From Mycobacterium paraterrae (GTDB lineage: Bacteria > Actinomycetota > Actinomycetes > Mycobacteriales > Mycobacteriaceae), in NCBI RefSeq assembly GCF_022430545.2, contig NZ_CP092488.2:3286001-3350000 (forward strand): 64,000 nt of DNA, read 5' to 3'. Of this stretch, positions 14,634 through 23,101 are shown one piece after another. Each line of letters starts with the position of its first letter. The first letter of the stretch is position 1. The position numbers and the translations under genes are program-made. A model generated the notes under the pieces. It worked only from the letters and a program-made list of their open reading frames with translations, made no database searches and was not told where the DNA came from.

Positions 14634-17261
14634 ATGTCCCCGCTGGTGAATGCTTTGCTGGAACGCGAGGCGCCCCTGTCGCAGCTGAATGCGCTGGCGC
14701 GCCGCGTGGTTCGCGGCGGTGCGGGGGAAGTGGTGCTGCTGCGCGGCGAGGCCGGCGTCGGCAAGACCACACTGCTTGCCCGATTCGCCGATCAGCTCGA
14801 GCCGCCCGCCCGGGTTTTGCGCGGCTGGTGTGACCCGTTGGGTGCGCCGCGGCCGCTCGGGCCGCTGACCGACGCCCTGTCCGGACTGGACGCCGCCGCC
14901 GGAGCGGCGTTGAGCGAGGCCGTCGATTCGGGCGACACCGCCAAGATCTATCGACAGTTGTTGGCCGCGTTGGGTGACGGCGGCCGATGGGTCTGGGTGA
15001 TCGAGGACGCGCATTGGGGCGACGGCGCCACGCTCGACCTGGTGCGGTTCCTGGCCAGGCGCGTCAGTGCGCTGCGGCTGCTGCTGGTGATCTCGTTCCG
15101 GGACGACGAGCTGTCGCCGACCCATCCGCTGGCGGTGACGTTGGGTGACGTGGCCAACTGCGCGCAGGTGAGCCGAATCGAGTTGAGCGCGTTGAGCTTC
15201 CCGTCGGTGGCGACGCTGGCAGCCGGAAGCGGCGTGAACGCTGCTGAGTTGTACGAGGTCAGCGGCGGCAACCCGTTCTTCGTCACCGAGGTCTTGGCTG
15301 CGGGACCGGCGGCGCTGAGCCGAAACGCATTGCCGCGCAGCGTGTCCGAGGCCGTCTGTGGCCGATTGGCGCGGCTGTCGGCCAAAGCGCGGGACGTGGC
15401 CCACGCCGCGGCGGTGTGCGGGCAACGCGCCGAAGTCGCACTGCTGGAAAAGATGTGCCCCGAAGCTCGCGTCGCGCTGCACGAATGCCTGGGCGCCGGC
15501 GTGCTGATCGCCGACGGAGGCGTGGTCGGCTTCCGGCACGAACTGGCCCGCCGGGCCACCCGGGCGCAGATCGCCGACTTCGATCGAATCGAGCTGCACC
15601 GGCGTGCCCTGACGGTACTGGCTGAGCCGCCTATCGATCCGAACAAGTTGGCTGCGTTGGCGTTTCACGCCGAGGAGGCCGGCGAAAGCGACGCGGCAGT
15701 GCGCTACGGCATCGCCGCCGCACAACGCGCCGCATCGCTGGGCGCCAACCGGGAGGCCGCGAGCCTGTATGCACTCGCACTGCGTCACGCCGTCGACGCC
15801 AGCGACGAGGAACGGGTCGTCTGGCTGGAGCGGCACGCCTTCGCGTGCTACCTCAGCGGTGGCGCCGAACCTGCGGTCGCATCGTTGCGTGAGGCGATCG
15901 CGTTGCGCCGCAAGCTGGCCGACCATCTCGCCGAGGGCGACGATCTTCGCTGGCTGTCGCGTCTGCTGCAGCCGCTGGGCCGTGCCACCGAGGCCATCGA
16001 CACGGCGCACGCATCGCTGCGGCTGCTCGAGGCGCTCGGCCCGTCGCCGCAACTGGCCTGGTCGCTGATCAACATGGCGCACATCAGTGCCCTCGCCCTG
16101 GATCCGGCGTGCGCGGACTACGCCGCGCGCGCCCATGCGCTGGGGCGCGAATTGTGTGATCCCGGAGTCGAAATCCGGGCTCGCGGCTACATAGCGCTGA
16201 CCACCGTATTCAGCACCGGCATCGGCTGGGAAGACCTGGAGGCCGTCTGGCGGGAAGCACTGTCGACACCGGGCCTCGAGGAACACGCCGCGGTTTTCTC
16301 CGTGCTGATCTACTGGTACGCCGTGCTGCGCTGCGAATTGGACCGCGCCGAAGGCTATCTGGCCGACGGTATGCGGTTCTGCGACGACCGCGACCTCGGC
16401 ATGTTCAGCTCTTTGCTGGCCGCCGCGGCCACGTTGGCCACGCTGCACCGCGGCGACTGGCAGCGGGCCGCCGCTGACGCCGAGCAGATCCTGACCCGCC
16501 CCGAACTCAGTGCGCAGCACCGGGTCTTGCCACTGGTCGCGCTCACTCTGCTGAAGGCCCGCCGCGGCCAACCCCTGAGTCTCGCGCCGGTCGACGATAA
16601 CGCGCAGCCCACCGACCTGGTCCACCTGGGCGTGGTGTGGGCGGCGCGCGCCGAGGTCGCCTGGCTCGCCGGCGACGACGAGCGGGCCGTTGCCGAAGCT
16701 CGCGCCGGACTGGCCGCGTCTGGTGCCCACGCCGATCCGTGGTTGCTGGGCAGCTTGCGTCGCTGGATTCACGTGGCGGGCGGCTCAATCGACGACGGCC
16801 ATAACGGTGCTTCCACTCCGTTCGATCTCGAGATCAGTGGGCACTGGGAGAAAGCCGCCGAAGACTGGACGAGTCGCGGTTGTGTCTACGACGCGGCGCT
16901 GGCTCGACTTGGTGGCGACGTGTCGGCGGTGACGTCGGCGCTCGACACCTTCCGCCGGCTGGGCGCCAAGGCCGCCGCCCGTCGCGCACAGCAGCGGCTG
17001 GCCGTGTTGCGCGACCGGGCCCCCCGGACGCGCCAGGCGGACAAGGCGTCTGACCCACACGCCCTGACCGGGCGGCAACGTCAGGTCTTCGACCTGCTCG
17101 CCGCGGGACTGAGCAACCCCGAGATCGCGGCCGAATTGCACATCAGCCCGAAAACGGTCGGCCACCACGTCGAGGCAATCCTGGCCAAGCTTGGCGTACA
17201 GAACCGCACCCACGCCGTCGCGTACGCGCTGCAGCAGCAGACCGGCGGGCCGTCGAGATAG
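14634..17261 (+). CDS. LuxR-family ATP-binding transcriptional regulator (LAL type)
   Basis: About 875 residues from the ATG at 14634. An N-terminal AAA/STAND ATPase has Walker A GEAGVGKTT (residues 38-46) and Walker B WVIEDAHWGD; a long TPR-like middle region of Ala-rich helices follows; a C-terminal LuxR helix-turn-helix reads LTGRQRQVFDLLAAGLSNPEIAAEL. Such large regulators act as inducer-gated activators. There is no obvious partner operon; it lies between fadE25 and a convergent DUF2127 gene with no intergenic base. It is not part of the M. tuberculosis order at this site. Confidence 0.88.
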   Translation: MSPLVNALLEREAPLSQLNALARRVVRGGAGEVVLLRGEAGVGKTTLLARFADQLEPPARVLRGWCDPLGAPRPLGPLTDALSGLDAAAGAALSEAVDSGDTAKIYRQLLAALGDGGRWVWVIEDAHWGDGATLDLVRFLARRVSALRLLLVISFRDDELSPTHPLAVTLGDVANCAQVSRIELSALSFPSVATLAAGSGVNAAELYEVSGGNPFFVTEVLAAGPAALSRNALPRSVSEAVCGRLARLSAKARDVAHAAAVCGQRAEVALLEKMCPEARVALHECLGAGVLIADGGVVGFRHELARRATRAQIADFDRIELHRRALTVLAEPPIDPNKLAALAFHAEEAGESDAAVRYGIAAAQRAASLGANREAASLYALALRHAVDASDEERVVWLERHAFACYLSGGAEPAVASLREAIALRRKLADHLAEGDDLRWLSRLLQPLGRATEAIDTAHASLRLLEALGPSPQLAWSLINMAHISALALDPACADYAARAHALGRELCDPGVEIRARGYIALTTVFSTGIGWEDLEAVWREALSTPGLEEHAAVFSVLIYWYAVLRCELDRAEGYLADGMRFCDDRDLGMFSSLLAAAATLATLHRGDWQRAAADAEQILTRPELSAQHRVLPLVALTLLKARRGQPLSLAPVDDNAQPTDLVHLGVVWAARAEVAWLAGDDERAVAEARAGLAASGAHADPWLLGSLRRWIHVAGGSIDDGHNGASTPFDLEISGHWEKAAEDWTSRGCVYDAALARLGGDVSAVTSALDTFRRLGAKAAARRAQQRLAVLRDRAPRTRQADKASDPHALTGRQRQVFDLLAAGLSNPEIAAELHISPKTVGHHVEAILAKLGVQNRTHAVAYALQQQTGGPSR

Positions 17262-18041
17262 TTACGCCGTTGCGCTCGCCGCGGTTTCGCTCAGGCTCGC
17301 GGTTTCGACGCTGAGTAGGCTTTCGGCTTCGTGCTCTTCGCGGTAGGCCTTACCGCCGCCGTTCAGCCCGAACAGCCGCTTGCTCCACAGCAACCAGATC
17401 ACTGCGACGATGTTGATCACCAGCGCGAAAAGCCTTAACGCCGTGACCTTCTCGGTCAACTCGTAGATCTCCAGCGGCAGGAATACGCTGGTCGCGATCA
17501 CCGCGAAGTACTCGCCCCACCGTTGCATCAGCCACAGCCCGACCGCTTCGACGATCTCGATCAACGCGTACCCGGCCAGGGCGATCGCGATCCACTGCAG
17601 CGTCGACGAGGACAGGGCGAAGGCGTGGGTGATCTCGCGAACGAGCTTGGAATTCTCTGGATTCCAGCCCACCTGGTCGGCCAGCGGCTTCAGCAGGGGC
17701 ATGTCGCGATCCAGCACGTGCTGCCACTTGACTCGCGATCCACTGAACTTCACCACGCCCGCGGCCACTAACAGGAAGATCACGGCGCGAAAGGCGCGTT
17801 CGATCGCGAGCGCGCGCATCAGGGTGCGGTCCCGCAGGAATCGTCCGCGCGGTATCTCCGGCGCGGTGTTCGCCGGGCCGGAGCGACGCGGCGGGCCGAC
17901 CACGAAGGTCTCACAGCGCAGACAGCGCCAAGCCTCGCCGACGGGGGTGTCGACCGTCAGACGCTCACGCAGCTTCGGCTCATCGGGAGCAAAAGTCGCG
18001 TGCCCACGCAACCCGCACGAGCGCAGCGCAAAATCCACCAT
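17262..18041 (-). CDS. DUF2127 family membrane protein with N-terminal zinc-ribbon-like motif
   Basis: 259 residues. The N-terminal about 60 residues contain RSCGLRGH and WRCLRCETF (a possible C...H...C-x2-C metal site). Then about four hydrophobic helices (AVIFLLVAAGVVKF, LQWIAIALAGYALIEIVEAVG, FAVIATSVFLPLEIYEL, LFALVINIVAVIWLLW). Function unknown. It starts 36 bp after the PPE gene on the same strand, so it is likely co-transcribed with it and would then fall under the cobalamin riboswitch. The stop codon abuts that of the convergent LuxR gene. Confidence 0.82.
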   Translation of the reverse strand: MVDFALRSCGLRGHATFAPDEPKLRERLTVDTPVGEAWRCLRCETFVVGPPRRSGPANTAPEIPRGRFLRDRTLMRALAIERAFRAVIFLLVAAGVVKFSGSRVKWQHVLDRDMPLLKPLADQVGWNPENSKLVREITHAFALSSSTLQWIAIALAGYALIEIVEAVGLWLMQRWGEYFAVIATSVFLPLEIYELTEKVTALRLFALVINIVAVIWLLWSKRLFGLNGGGKAYREEHEAESLLSVETASLSETAASATA

Positions 18042-18077
18042 GTCTGCACGCTACAGCGGCGTCGCGTGTCGTCGGCG

Positions 18078-19781
18078 TCAGTCGAGCTGCGGATTCCACG
18101 TGTTCGGCAGCATCGGCACAGTCGACTCGCCGCCGAAGTGGTCCCGGCTCAGCGTGGCCAGCCCGCCGGGTTCGGCCGCGTCCTCGCGGGCGGCGCTGCC
18201 GGCGAACCCCAGGGGCCCGGCGCCGCTGTCCGATGCGGTCACGGCTGGCTCTGGCTCCAGGTCCATGTACTCGTAGCCGCGGCCGATCATCGTGGCCTTC
18301 GCCCGCCGGCGACGCTGGGCCGGCTGCAGATCCTCGGAAGCTGCTGCAGCTGAGGGGTTTTCGTCGATCTGGATGGCTGCCGTGCTGGCCCTCTTGCTGG
18401 CGCCCCTGGCCTGCTGCGCGGCCAAACCGAGATCGCCGACCATGTACATGTATGCCGGCATGGTCACGCCGGGCGGTCCCGCCGGCGTGGGCGGCGGAGG
18501 TGGCGCCGGGGCCGCGGCCGGGGCGTGGACCAACGGCGCGGGGGCCGGCGCCGGTGCCATCGGTGCGGGTGCGGGTGGCGGGGGCGGGGTCGGGGCCATC
18601 GCAAAGGCCGGGGCCAGCATGGGTGCGGTTGTCGGGGCCAGGCCGGCCAGCCCGGCCAGACCGGCCAGGCCGGCCAGGCCGACGGGCGCCGCCGCCAGCG
18701 GAACCAGTGATGCCGTCGCGGCGGGCAGCAGAGCCGGTAGCAGCGGGAGCAGCGTCGATTGCAGGATGTAGTGCAGCAGTTGGATGGTGTTGCCGATCGT
18801 CGAGCCGACGATCTCCACCATGGCGGCCGGAATCACCAGGATCAGCGCCTGCGGGTTGAACGCGGCGGTGTAGGCGATCGCCAGTAGGTCGTCGGCGATG
18901 ACGATGCCGGTGAAGGCGACATAGGATCCCGGGTCGAGCGGCACCGACAGCACGTAGGCGATGGTGGCCGGATTGAGGTAGCTCAACGGATCACCGGTGT
19001 AGGCCAGCCACGAGCCGGGCACCCCGATTGGCGGGAGCCACGACGGGTCCAGGCCCTGCAGCCACGTCCCGATCGGGTCGTTGACGCCGGTATAGCCGAT
19101 CTCGTTGAAGAAGTCCAACAGCTGTTGGTAGAGCGGGAATTGGCTGGGATCCGGATACGGGGGCTGGGGGAACAGCCCCTCTAGGAAGCTCTGCAACTGC
19201 TCGAACCACGCTGGCGGCGTCGACGGGTCGGTGGCCGCGGCCGCTTTGACGATCGTCGGCGCCGGTTCGGACTGTGGCGCCGCGGCGACCGCGGCCCCCG
19301 CGACGCCCTCGTAGGTGCTCATCACCGTGGCGGCCTGGACCCACATCCGCGCGTAGTCGGCCTCGTTGGCGGCGATCGGAATCGTGTTGATACCAAAGAA
19401 ATTCGTCGCCGTCAGCACAGCGTGGGTGGCGTGGTTGGCGGCCAGCTCACCGAGGGTGGGCATGGCGGCCAGCGCGGCGGTGTACGCGGCGGCGGCGGTC
19501 TGTTGCTCGACGGCCATCGCGGCGCTGTTCGCGCCCGCCTTGGCCAGCCACGCCAGGTAGGGGGCATGCGCGGCCGCGTAGGCCGCCGCGCTCGGACCGT
19601 CCCACGCGGCGCCCTGCACCGCGCCGATTACGGCCGTCAAGTCATCGGCGGCCTCGGCGTACTCCGCGCTCAGTTCGGTCCACGCCTGCGCGGCCGCCAG
19701 CAAGGATGCTGGCCCCGGGCCGCTGCTCAGCAGCGCCGAGTGGACCTCCGGAGGTGCGGCCATCCAGACCGGGGCGGTCAC
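18078..19781 (-). CDS. ppe2: PPE-PPW family protein, PPE2-like, under a cobalamin riboswitch
   Basis: 567 residues. The N-terminal PPE domain has the P10-P11-E12 motif, GAAWDGPSAAAY and NFFGINTIPIAANEADYARMW, so it is predicted to be exported by an ESX system. The C-terminus carries the two PPW marks, GFAG at 525-528 and PxxPxxW (PMLPNTW) at 556-562. Between lie a LAG-repeat, a Pro/Ala-rich spacer and a basic RRRR block at 490-493, like the stretch proposed as a nuclear localisation signal in M. tuberculosis PPE2. The GTG start overlaps the stop of a 15-codon upstream ORF and follows a B12 riboswitch, the same architecture as M. tuberculosis ppe2. There it precedes cobalamin synthesis genes; here it lies near a BtuFCD-like importer. 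No PE gene is adjacent. Confidence 0.9.
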   Translation of the reverse strand: MTAPVWMAAPPEVHSALLSSGPGPASLLAAAQAWTELSAEYAEAADDLTAVIGAVQGAAWDGPSAAAYAAAHAPYLAWLAKAGANSAAMAVEQQTAAAAYTAALAAMPTLGELAANHATHAVLTATNFFGINTIPIAANEADYARMWVQAATVMSTYEGVAGAAVAAAPQSEPAPTIVKAAAATDPSTPPAWFEQLQSFLEGLFPQPPYPDPSQFPLYQQLLDFFNEIGYTGVNDPIGTWLQGLDPSWLPPIGVPGSWLAYTGDPLSYLNPATIAYVLSVPLDPGSYVAFTGIVIADDLLAIAYTAAFNPQALILVIPAAMVEIVGSTIGNTIQLLHYILQSTLLPLLPALLPAATASLVPLAAAPVGLAGLAGLAGLAGLAPTTAPMLAPAFAMAPTPPPPPAPAPMAPAPAPAPLVHAPAAAPAPPPPPTPAGPPGVTMPAYMYMVGDLGLAAQQARGASKRASTAAIQIDENPSAAAASEDLQPAQRRRRAKATMIGRGYEYMDLEPEPAVTASDSGAGPLGFAGSAAREDAAEPGGLATLSRDHFGGESTVPMLPNTWNPQLD

Positions 19782-19825
19782 GCACGGATGTCGGGAATTG
19801 CGGAGAACAACGCGCTCAGCGTCAT
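19778..19825 (-). CDS. Upstream ORF coupled to the PPE gene (15 codons)
   Basis: Encodes MTLSALFSAIPDIRA. Its TGA overlaps the PPE GTG start (GTGA), a coupling overlap, and the PPE start itself has no clear ribosome-binding site. The ATG directly follows the segment GAGUCUCCU, which is perfectly complementary to 9 nt inside the riboswitch B12 box. In M. tuberculosis a translated upstream ORF between the B12 riboswitch and ppe2 has been reported to be needed for PPE2 expression; this ORF occupies the same place. Confidence 0.7.
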   Translation of the reverse strand: MTLSALFSAIPDIRA

Positions 19826-19841
19826 AGGAGACTCTCGCTCT

Positions 19842-20010
19842 CGGGGTCGACCGCCCCGGCTCGCAGGACGCGATGACGCGAGTCTCCTGGCTCTCGGATC
19901 GCTGCTTGCCTCGCCTTCCGACCGCGAGGGCCGTGGCTGGTGAGGGTCGCTCCCCGATGACAGTGGCGGGACCGCGCCGGATTTACACCGGCTTCCTCTT
20001 TCGTCATCGC
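19842..20010 (-). promoter_or_regulatory. Cobalamin (B12) riboswitch upstream of the PPE gene
   Basis: Read on the minus strand it opens with helix P1 GCGATGACG (20010-20002), closed by CGTCATCGC (19878-19870). Inside is the hallmark GCCGGTGTAAATCCGGC, then GGTCCCGCCACTG, and the B12 box GAGCCAGGAGACTCGCG. A 3' hairpin (19842-19858) has a loop with GGUCG that can kiss CGACC in the aptamer, as in class II B12 riboswitches. The hairpin ends 16 nt before the upstream-ORF ATG, which fits translational OFF control by B12. Confidence 0.93.
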
Positions 20011-20122
20011 CTAACGGAGATGATCTTGCCATACCACGCGGCACGCCACCTCGAAACGTCGGCGAATCATTCGTTCCTGCGCCCGGTATCGAGAACCGGC
20101 GCCGAACTGTACGGTGACGACG

Positions 20123-20521
20123 ATGACGGATGAATCGCGCGCAGTAGTCCGCAATCAGCTGCTAGTCGACGCCCTCGGCGGGCCGATCGATTTGAACGCG
20201 GTGGATTGGCGTGTGCGACACCATCATCCGTCGGCTTCGCCGGCCGAGCTGCAGAACGAGACGCTGGACGCCATCCGGGAATGGGTGAGCGACGGCCTGT
20301 TCCGGCTGGGTGAGCGCCGTGGTAAGACGCACCGTTTCTCGGCCTGGCGTCATTCGCTGGACCATTCGCTGCGCACGATTTCCCACGCGTACGTCAAACA
20401 CTATGGGGATCCGGAGAAGTGGATGTACTCGGTGTGGCTGGCGCTCACGGCGGAGGGTGAATCGCTGGCCAGGTCGCTCGAGCAGAAAGACATCGACGGC
20501 TACCGGTCGACGACCCCGTGA
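20123..20521 (+). CDS. Conserved hypothetical protein
   Basis: 132 residues from the ATG at 20123; TACGGT ends 7 nt before it, suggesting a leaderless start. No domain recognised. It has a His/Arg-rich, probably helical sequence (VDWRVRHHHPSASPAELQNE, HSLDHSLRTISHAYVKHYGD). It is transcribed divergently from the PPE riboswitch and ends 7 bp before the acetyltransferase start, so the two probably form an operon. Confidence 0.65.
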   Translation: MTDESRAVVRNQLLVDALGGPIDLNAVDWRVRHHHPSASPAELQNETLDAIREWVSDGLFRLGERRGKTHRFSAWRHSLDHSLRTISHAYVKHYGDPEKWMYSVWLALTAEGESLARSLEQKDIDGYRSTTP

Positions 20522-20528
20522 TGCGGCG

Positions 20529-21032
20529 TTGAGCGCCGTGCAGGTGCGGCCCGCCACCGCCGGCGACCTGGCGCGGGTTCGCGAGATCCTCAACCACTAC
20601 ATCGAGCATTCCGTCTTCAATTTCCGCACCGAACCGCAGGGCATCGACGAGGTCCGCGCCTTATGGGCCAAGCGGCACGAGCGATATCCATGGCTGGTCG
20701 CCGTCATCGACGACGACGTCGTAGGCACGGCCTACGCGGGGCCCTGGAACGAGCGCGCCGCCTACCAGTGGACCGTCGAATCCACCATCTACGTCGACCC
20801 GTCGACGCGTCGCCGCGGCGTCGGTGACACGCTGTACACCGAACTACTCGATGCGTTGCGGCGCAGCGGATTTCACAGTGCTATCGCGGTGATCGCGCTG
20901 CCCAACGAGCCGAGCGTGCGGCTGCACGAGCGGCATGGGTTCGCTCCCGTCGGCCATCTTCGTGAGGCCGGTTATAAACACGGCTCGTGGCACGACGTCG
21001 GCTTCTGGCAGTGCAGGCTGGCCGAGGGCTAA
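20529..21032 (+). CDS. GNAT N-acetyltransferase, phosphinothricin/methionine-sulfone type
   Basis: About 167 residues from TTG 20529 (GTG 20538 is an alternative). VRPATAGDLARVREILNHYIEHS and FNFRTEP begin the PAT/MddA-type fold; acetyl-CoA loop STRRRGVGDTLYTELLDAL; end motif LHERHGFAPVGHLREAGYKHG with YKHGSWHDVGFWQ. The family acetylates phosphinothricin, methionine sulfone or sulfoximine; the true substrate is unknown. Its stop overlaps the convergent methyltransferase stop by 4 bp. Confidence 0.87.
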   Translation: MSAVQVRPATAGDLARVREILNHYIEHSVFNFRTEPQGIDEVRALWAKRHERYPWLVAVIDDDVVGTAYAGPWNERAAYQWTVESTIYVDPSTRRRGVGDTLYTELLDALRRSGFHSAIAVIALPNEPSVRLHERHGFAPVGHLREAGYKHGSWHDVGFWQCRLAEG

Positions 21033-21928
21033 CCGAGTTCGGCTGTGCAGTAGTAGTTTTCGGTCTGGCCGTCGTTGCGCTGTGGCACTGTCAGCCCGGC
21101 GTCGGCCAGCAATTCAGCGGACCGACGCCTGGTCGCCTGCCAGCCGCGCTCCTGCAGGTACGGTGCGACGTCGTGGCGCTCGCCGCCGTACCAGAGGTCG
21201 TCGATGCGGGCGTCGAGGCCGTGCTCGTACCACTTCTGCGACGAGGTCCGCATCACCTCCAGCGACTCCGGCGTACTCAAGAAGATCTCGACCACCAGTC
21301 GGCTCCCCGGCGCGCTGAGCTCAGTGATGTTGTCCAGCAACCGATCCTGTGCCTCCGGCGGCAGGAAGGCGAGCAGGCCTTCGGCGACCCAGGCGGTGGG
21401 CCGGTTGCTGTCGAAACCCGCCTGACGCAGGGCTGCCGGCCAGTCGTCGCGCAGATCGACCGGTACCGCGCGCAGGTCGACGGTCGGCTCGGCGCCCGCA
21501 GCCGCGAGCGTCGCCGTCTTGAAGTCCGTCACCTGTTGCTGGTCGATTTCGAACACCACGGCGTCGGCGGGCCAGGACAACCGGTAGCCGCGGGCATCGA
21601 GACCGGAGGCCAGCACGACGACCTGACGGATGCCGGACGCGGTCGCGTCGTTCAGGAACTGGTCGATCAAACGGGTTCGGACCGTGAGCAGGTCGGTCAT
21701 CGGTTGCATGCCCCACGGGTGGCCGGGGATGTCGACCTCGTCGGCGCTGATCTCTCCGGTCGCCCAGCGGGTGAAGAAGTCGACGCCGACCGCCCGCACC
21801 AGCGGCTCGGCGAACGGGTCGTCGATCAGCCCCACTTTGGTGGCCCGCCCTCGCCCGGCGGCCACCATGGTGGCCGTAGCCCCCACGCTCGTTGCCAGAT
21901 CCCAGGTGTCGTTCTCGGTGCGCGCCAT
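21029..21928 (-). CDS. SAM-dependent methyltransferase (TIGR00027 / leucine carboxyl methyltransferase-like)
   Basis: About 299 residues from the ATG at 21928. Starts with the typical ARTENDTWDLATSVGATATMVA and contains the SAM-binding VVVLASGLDARGYRL and WVAEGLLAFLPPEAQDRLL. This family is greatly expanded in mycobacteria; substrates are mostly unknown. An upstream start at 21949 is possible but homology begins at MARTEND. Confidence 0.9.
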   Translation of the reverse strand: MARTENDTWDLATSVGATATMVAAGRGRATKVGLIDDPFAEPLVRAVGVDFFTRWATGEISADEVDIPGHPWGMQPMTDLLTVRTRLIDQFLNDATASGIRQVVVLASGLDARGYRLSWPADAVVFEIDQQQVTDFKTATLAAAGAEPTVDLRAVPVDLRDDWPAALRQAGFDSNRPTAWVAEGLLAFLPPEAQDRLLDNITELSAPGSRLVVEIFLSTPESLEVMRTSSQKWYEHGLDARIDDLWYGGERHDVAPYLQERGWQATRRRSAELLADAGLTVPQRNDGQTENYYCTAELG

Positions 21929-22069
21929 GCCAGCCAGGGTGCCACCCATGGCTGGGAAATACCTTGTGACGGTGGGCGCGAGCGCGAATCGTGCGCGTTG
22001 ACATCACTTAATGCATCGGCCAGTTGGCATTCACTTTTCGCAGGCTGCGGCGGCCTAAGGTACCGCCTT

Positions 22070-22357
22070 ATGACCGCACCTTCGCCCGTTCCCGCGTCCG
22101 GGGTGTCTGCCGGCAATTGGTCCCCGCAACGCTGGGAGACCACGTTCATCAGCGTGACGAACGAGTCCTTGCAGGTCGTCATCGACGAGGCGAACCGTCA
22201 CACCAACGCTCACGGCTTGCAGGGCTGGGAGGTGGTGAACTCCTCGGTGCAGCGCGTCCAGGTATCCCACCACTTCGCCGGCTACGACAAGGGCGGCGAT
22301 TTCTATTTCGAGTGGAGCATCGTCTGCACCATGAAACGGCCCCTTCCGCCTTCTTGA
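22070..22357 (+). CDS. DUF4177-like small protein
   Basis: 95 residues, ATG at 22070 with TAAGGT 8 nt upstream. The core WETTFISVTNESLQVVIDEANRHTNAHGLQGWEVVNSS matches the pattern of small DUF4177-type proteins (variable start, then GLQGWEVV). Function unknown. Precedes the cation transporter by 47 bp on the same strand. Confidence 0.65.
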   Translation: MTAPSPVPASGVSAGNWSPQRWETTFISVTNESLQVVIDEANRHTNAHGLQGWEVVNSSVQRVQVSHHFAGYDKGGDFYFEWSIVCTMKRPLPPS

Positions 22358-22404
22358 CAGCGAGGTGGGCCCGCCCGCGTCACGCCGTGACCTAACATCG
22401 CGGA

Positions 22405-23100
22405 GTGACCGAATCCCGTTCGAGCAGCAACCAGGCCGGACTCGTCGCTGATGCCTGCTGCGAATCCGGGCACGCGCATGCAGATGCCGTAGCGCGCGAT
22501 GCGCAGTGGCACCACCGCGCAAATTGGGCCTGGCGGCTTGCCTGGGTCAGCATGTTCGCCATGCTCACCGAGGGCGTCATCGGGCTGTGGCAGGGCCTCG
22601 AGGTCGGCTCGATCGCGCTGGTGGGCTGGGCGCTGGGCAGTCTGCCCGAGGCGCTCGGCAGCGCGATGGTCGCCTGGCGCTTCTCCGGGACGCGGACCCT
22701 CTCGCCGACCGCGGAGCGTCGGGCGCAGCGCGGTGTCGCTTGGTCGTTCTGGTTGACAGCGCCCTACATCGCCGCCGAGTCCATCCATCACATACTTGGC
22801 GAGCATCACTCCGAGACGTCAGTGATCGGCATTGTGCTGACCGCCGCCTCGCTGGTGTTGATGCCGATCCTGGGTCGGGTGAAGCACACGCTGGCCGTCA
22901 GCCTGGGATCGGCGGCGACGGCCGGTGAAGGCACCCAGAACTACCTGTGCGGAGCGCAGGCCGCCGCCGTGCTGGTCGGACTCGCGGTCGCCGGGGTCTG
23001 GCCGGGCTGCTGGTGGTTCGACCCGGCCGTAGGACTGGCGATCGCCGCCGCATCGGTGTGGCAGGGCGTCAAATCGTGGCGCGGCGAAGACTGCTGCTGA
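22405..23100 (+). CDS. Cation-diffusion-facilitator-like membrane transporter
   Basis: 231 residues, GTG start 6 nt after TAACAT, so likely leaderless. N-terminal Cys/His-rich segment DACCESGHAHADA, then about six hydrophobic helices (LAWVSMFAMLTEGVIGLWQG, GSIALVGWALGSLPEALGSA, GIVLTAASLVLMPILGR, AAAVLVGLAVAGVWPGCWWF) and a C-terminal ECC-type tail (GEDCC). This matches actinobacterial cation transporters related to the CDF family, which usually export divalent metals; the metal is unknown. It converges on the last gene of the B12-riboswitch operon with a 1-bp gap, so cobalt handling is conceivable but unproven. Confidence 0.75.
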   Translation: MTESRSSSNQAGLVADACCESGHAHADAVARDAQWHHRANWAWRLAWVSMFAMLTEGVIGLWQGLEVGSIALVGWALGSLPEALGSAMVAWRFSGTRTLSPTAERRAQRGVAWSFWLTAPYIAAESIHHILGEHHSETSVIGIVLTAASLVLMPILGRVKHTLAVSLGSAATAGEGTQNYLCGAQAAAVLVGLAVAGVWPGCWWFDPAVGLAIAAASVWQGVKSWRGEDCC

Positions 23101-23101
23101 C

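Noticed and set aside
14487..16772. 761-codon minus-strand open frame opposite the LuxR regulator
   Set aside because: Low-complexity Arg/Gln/Gly composition and no motifs; the plus strand encodes a well-supported ATPase-LuxR protein.
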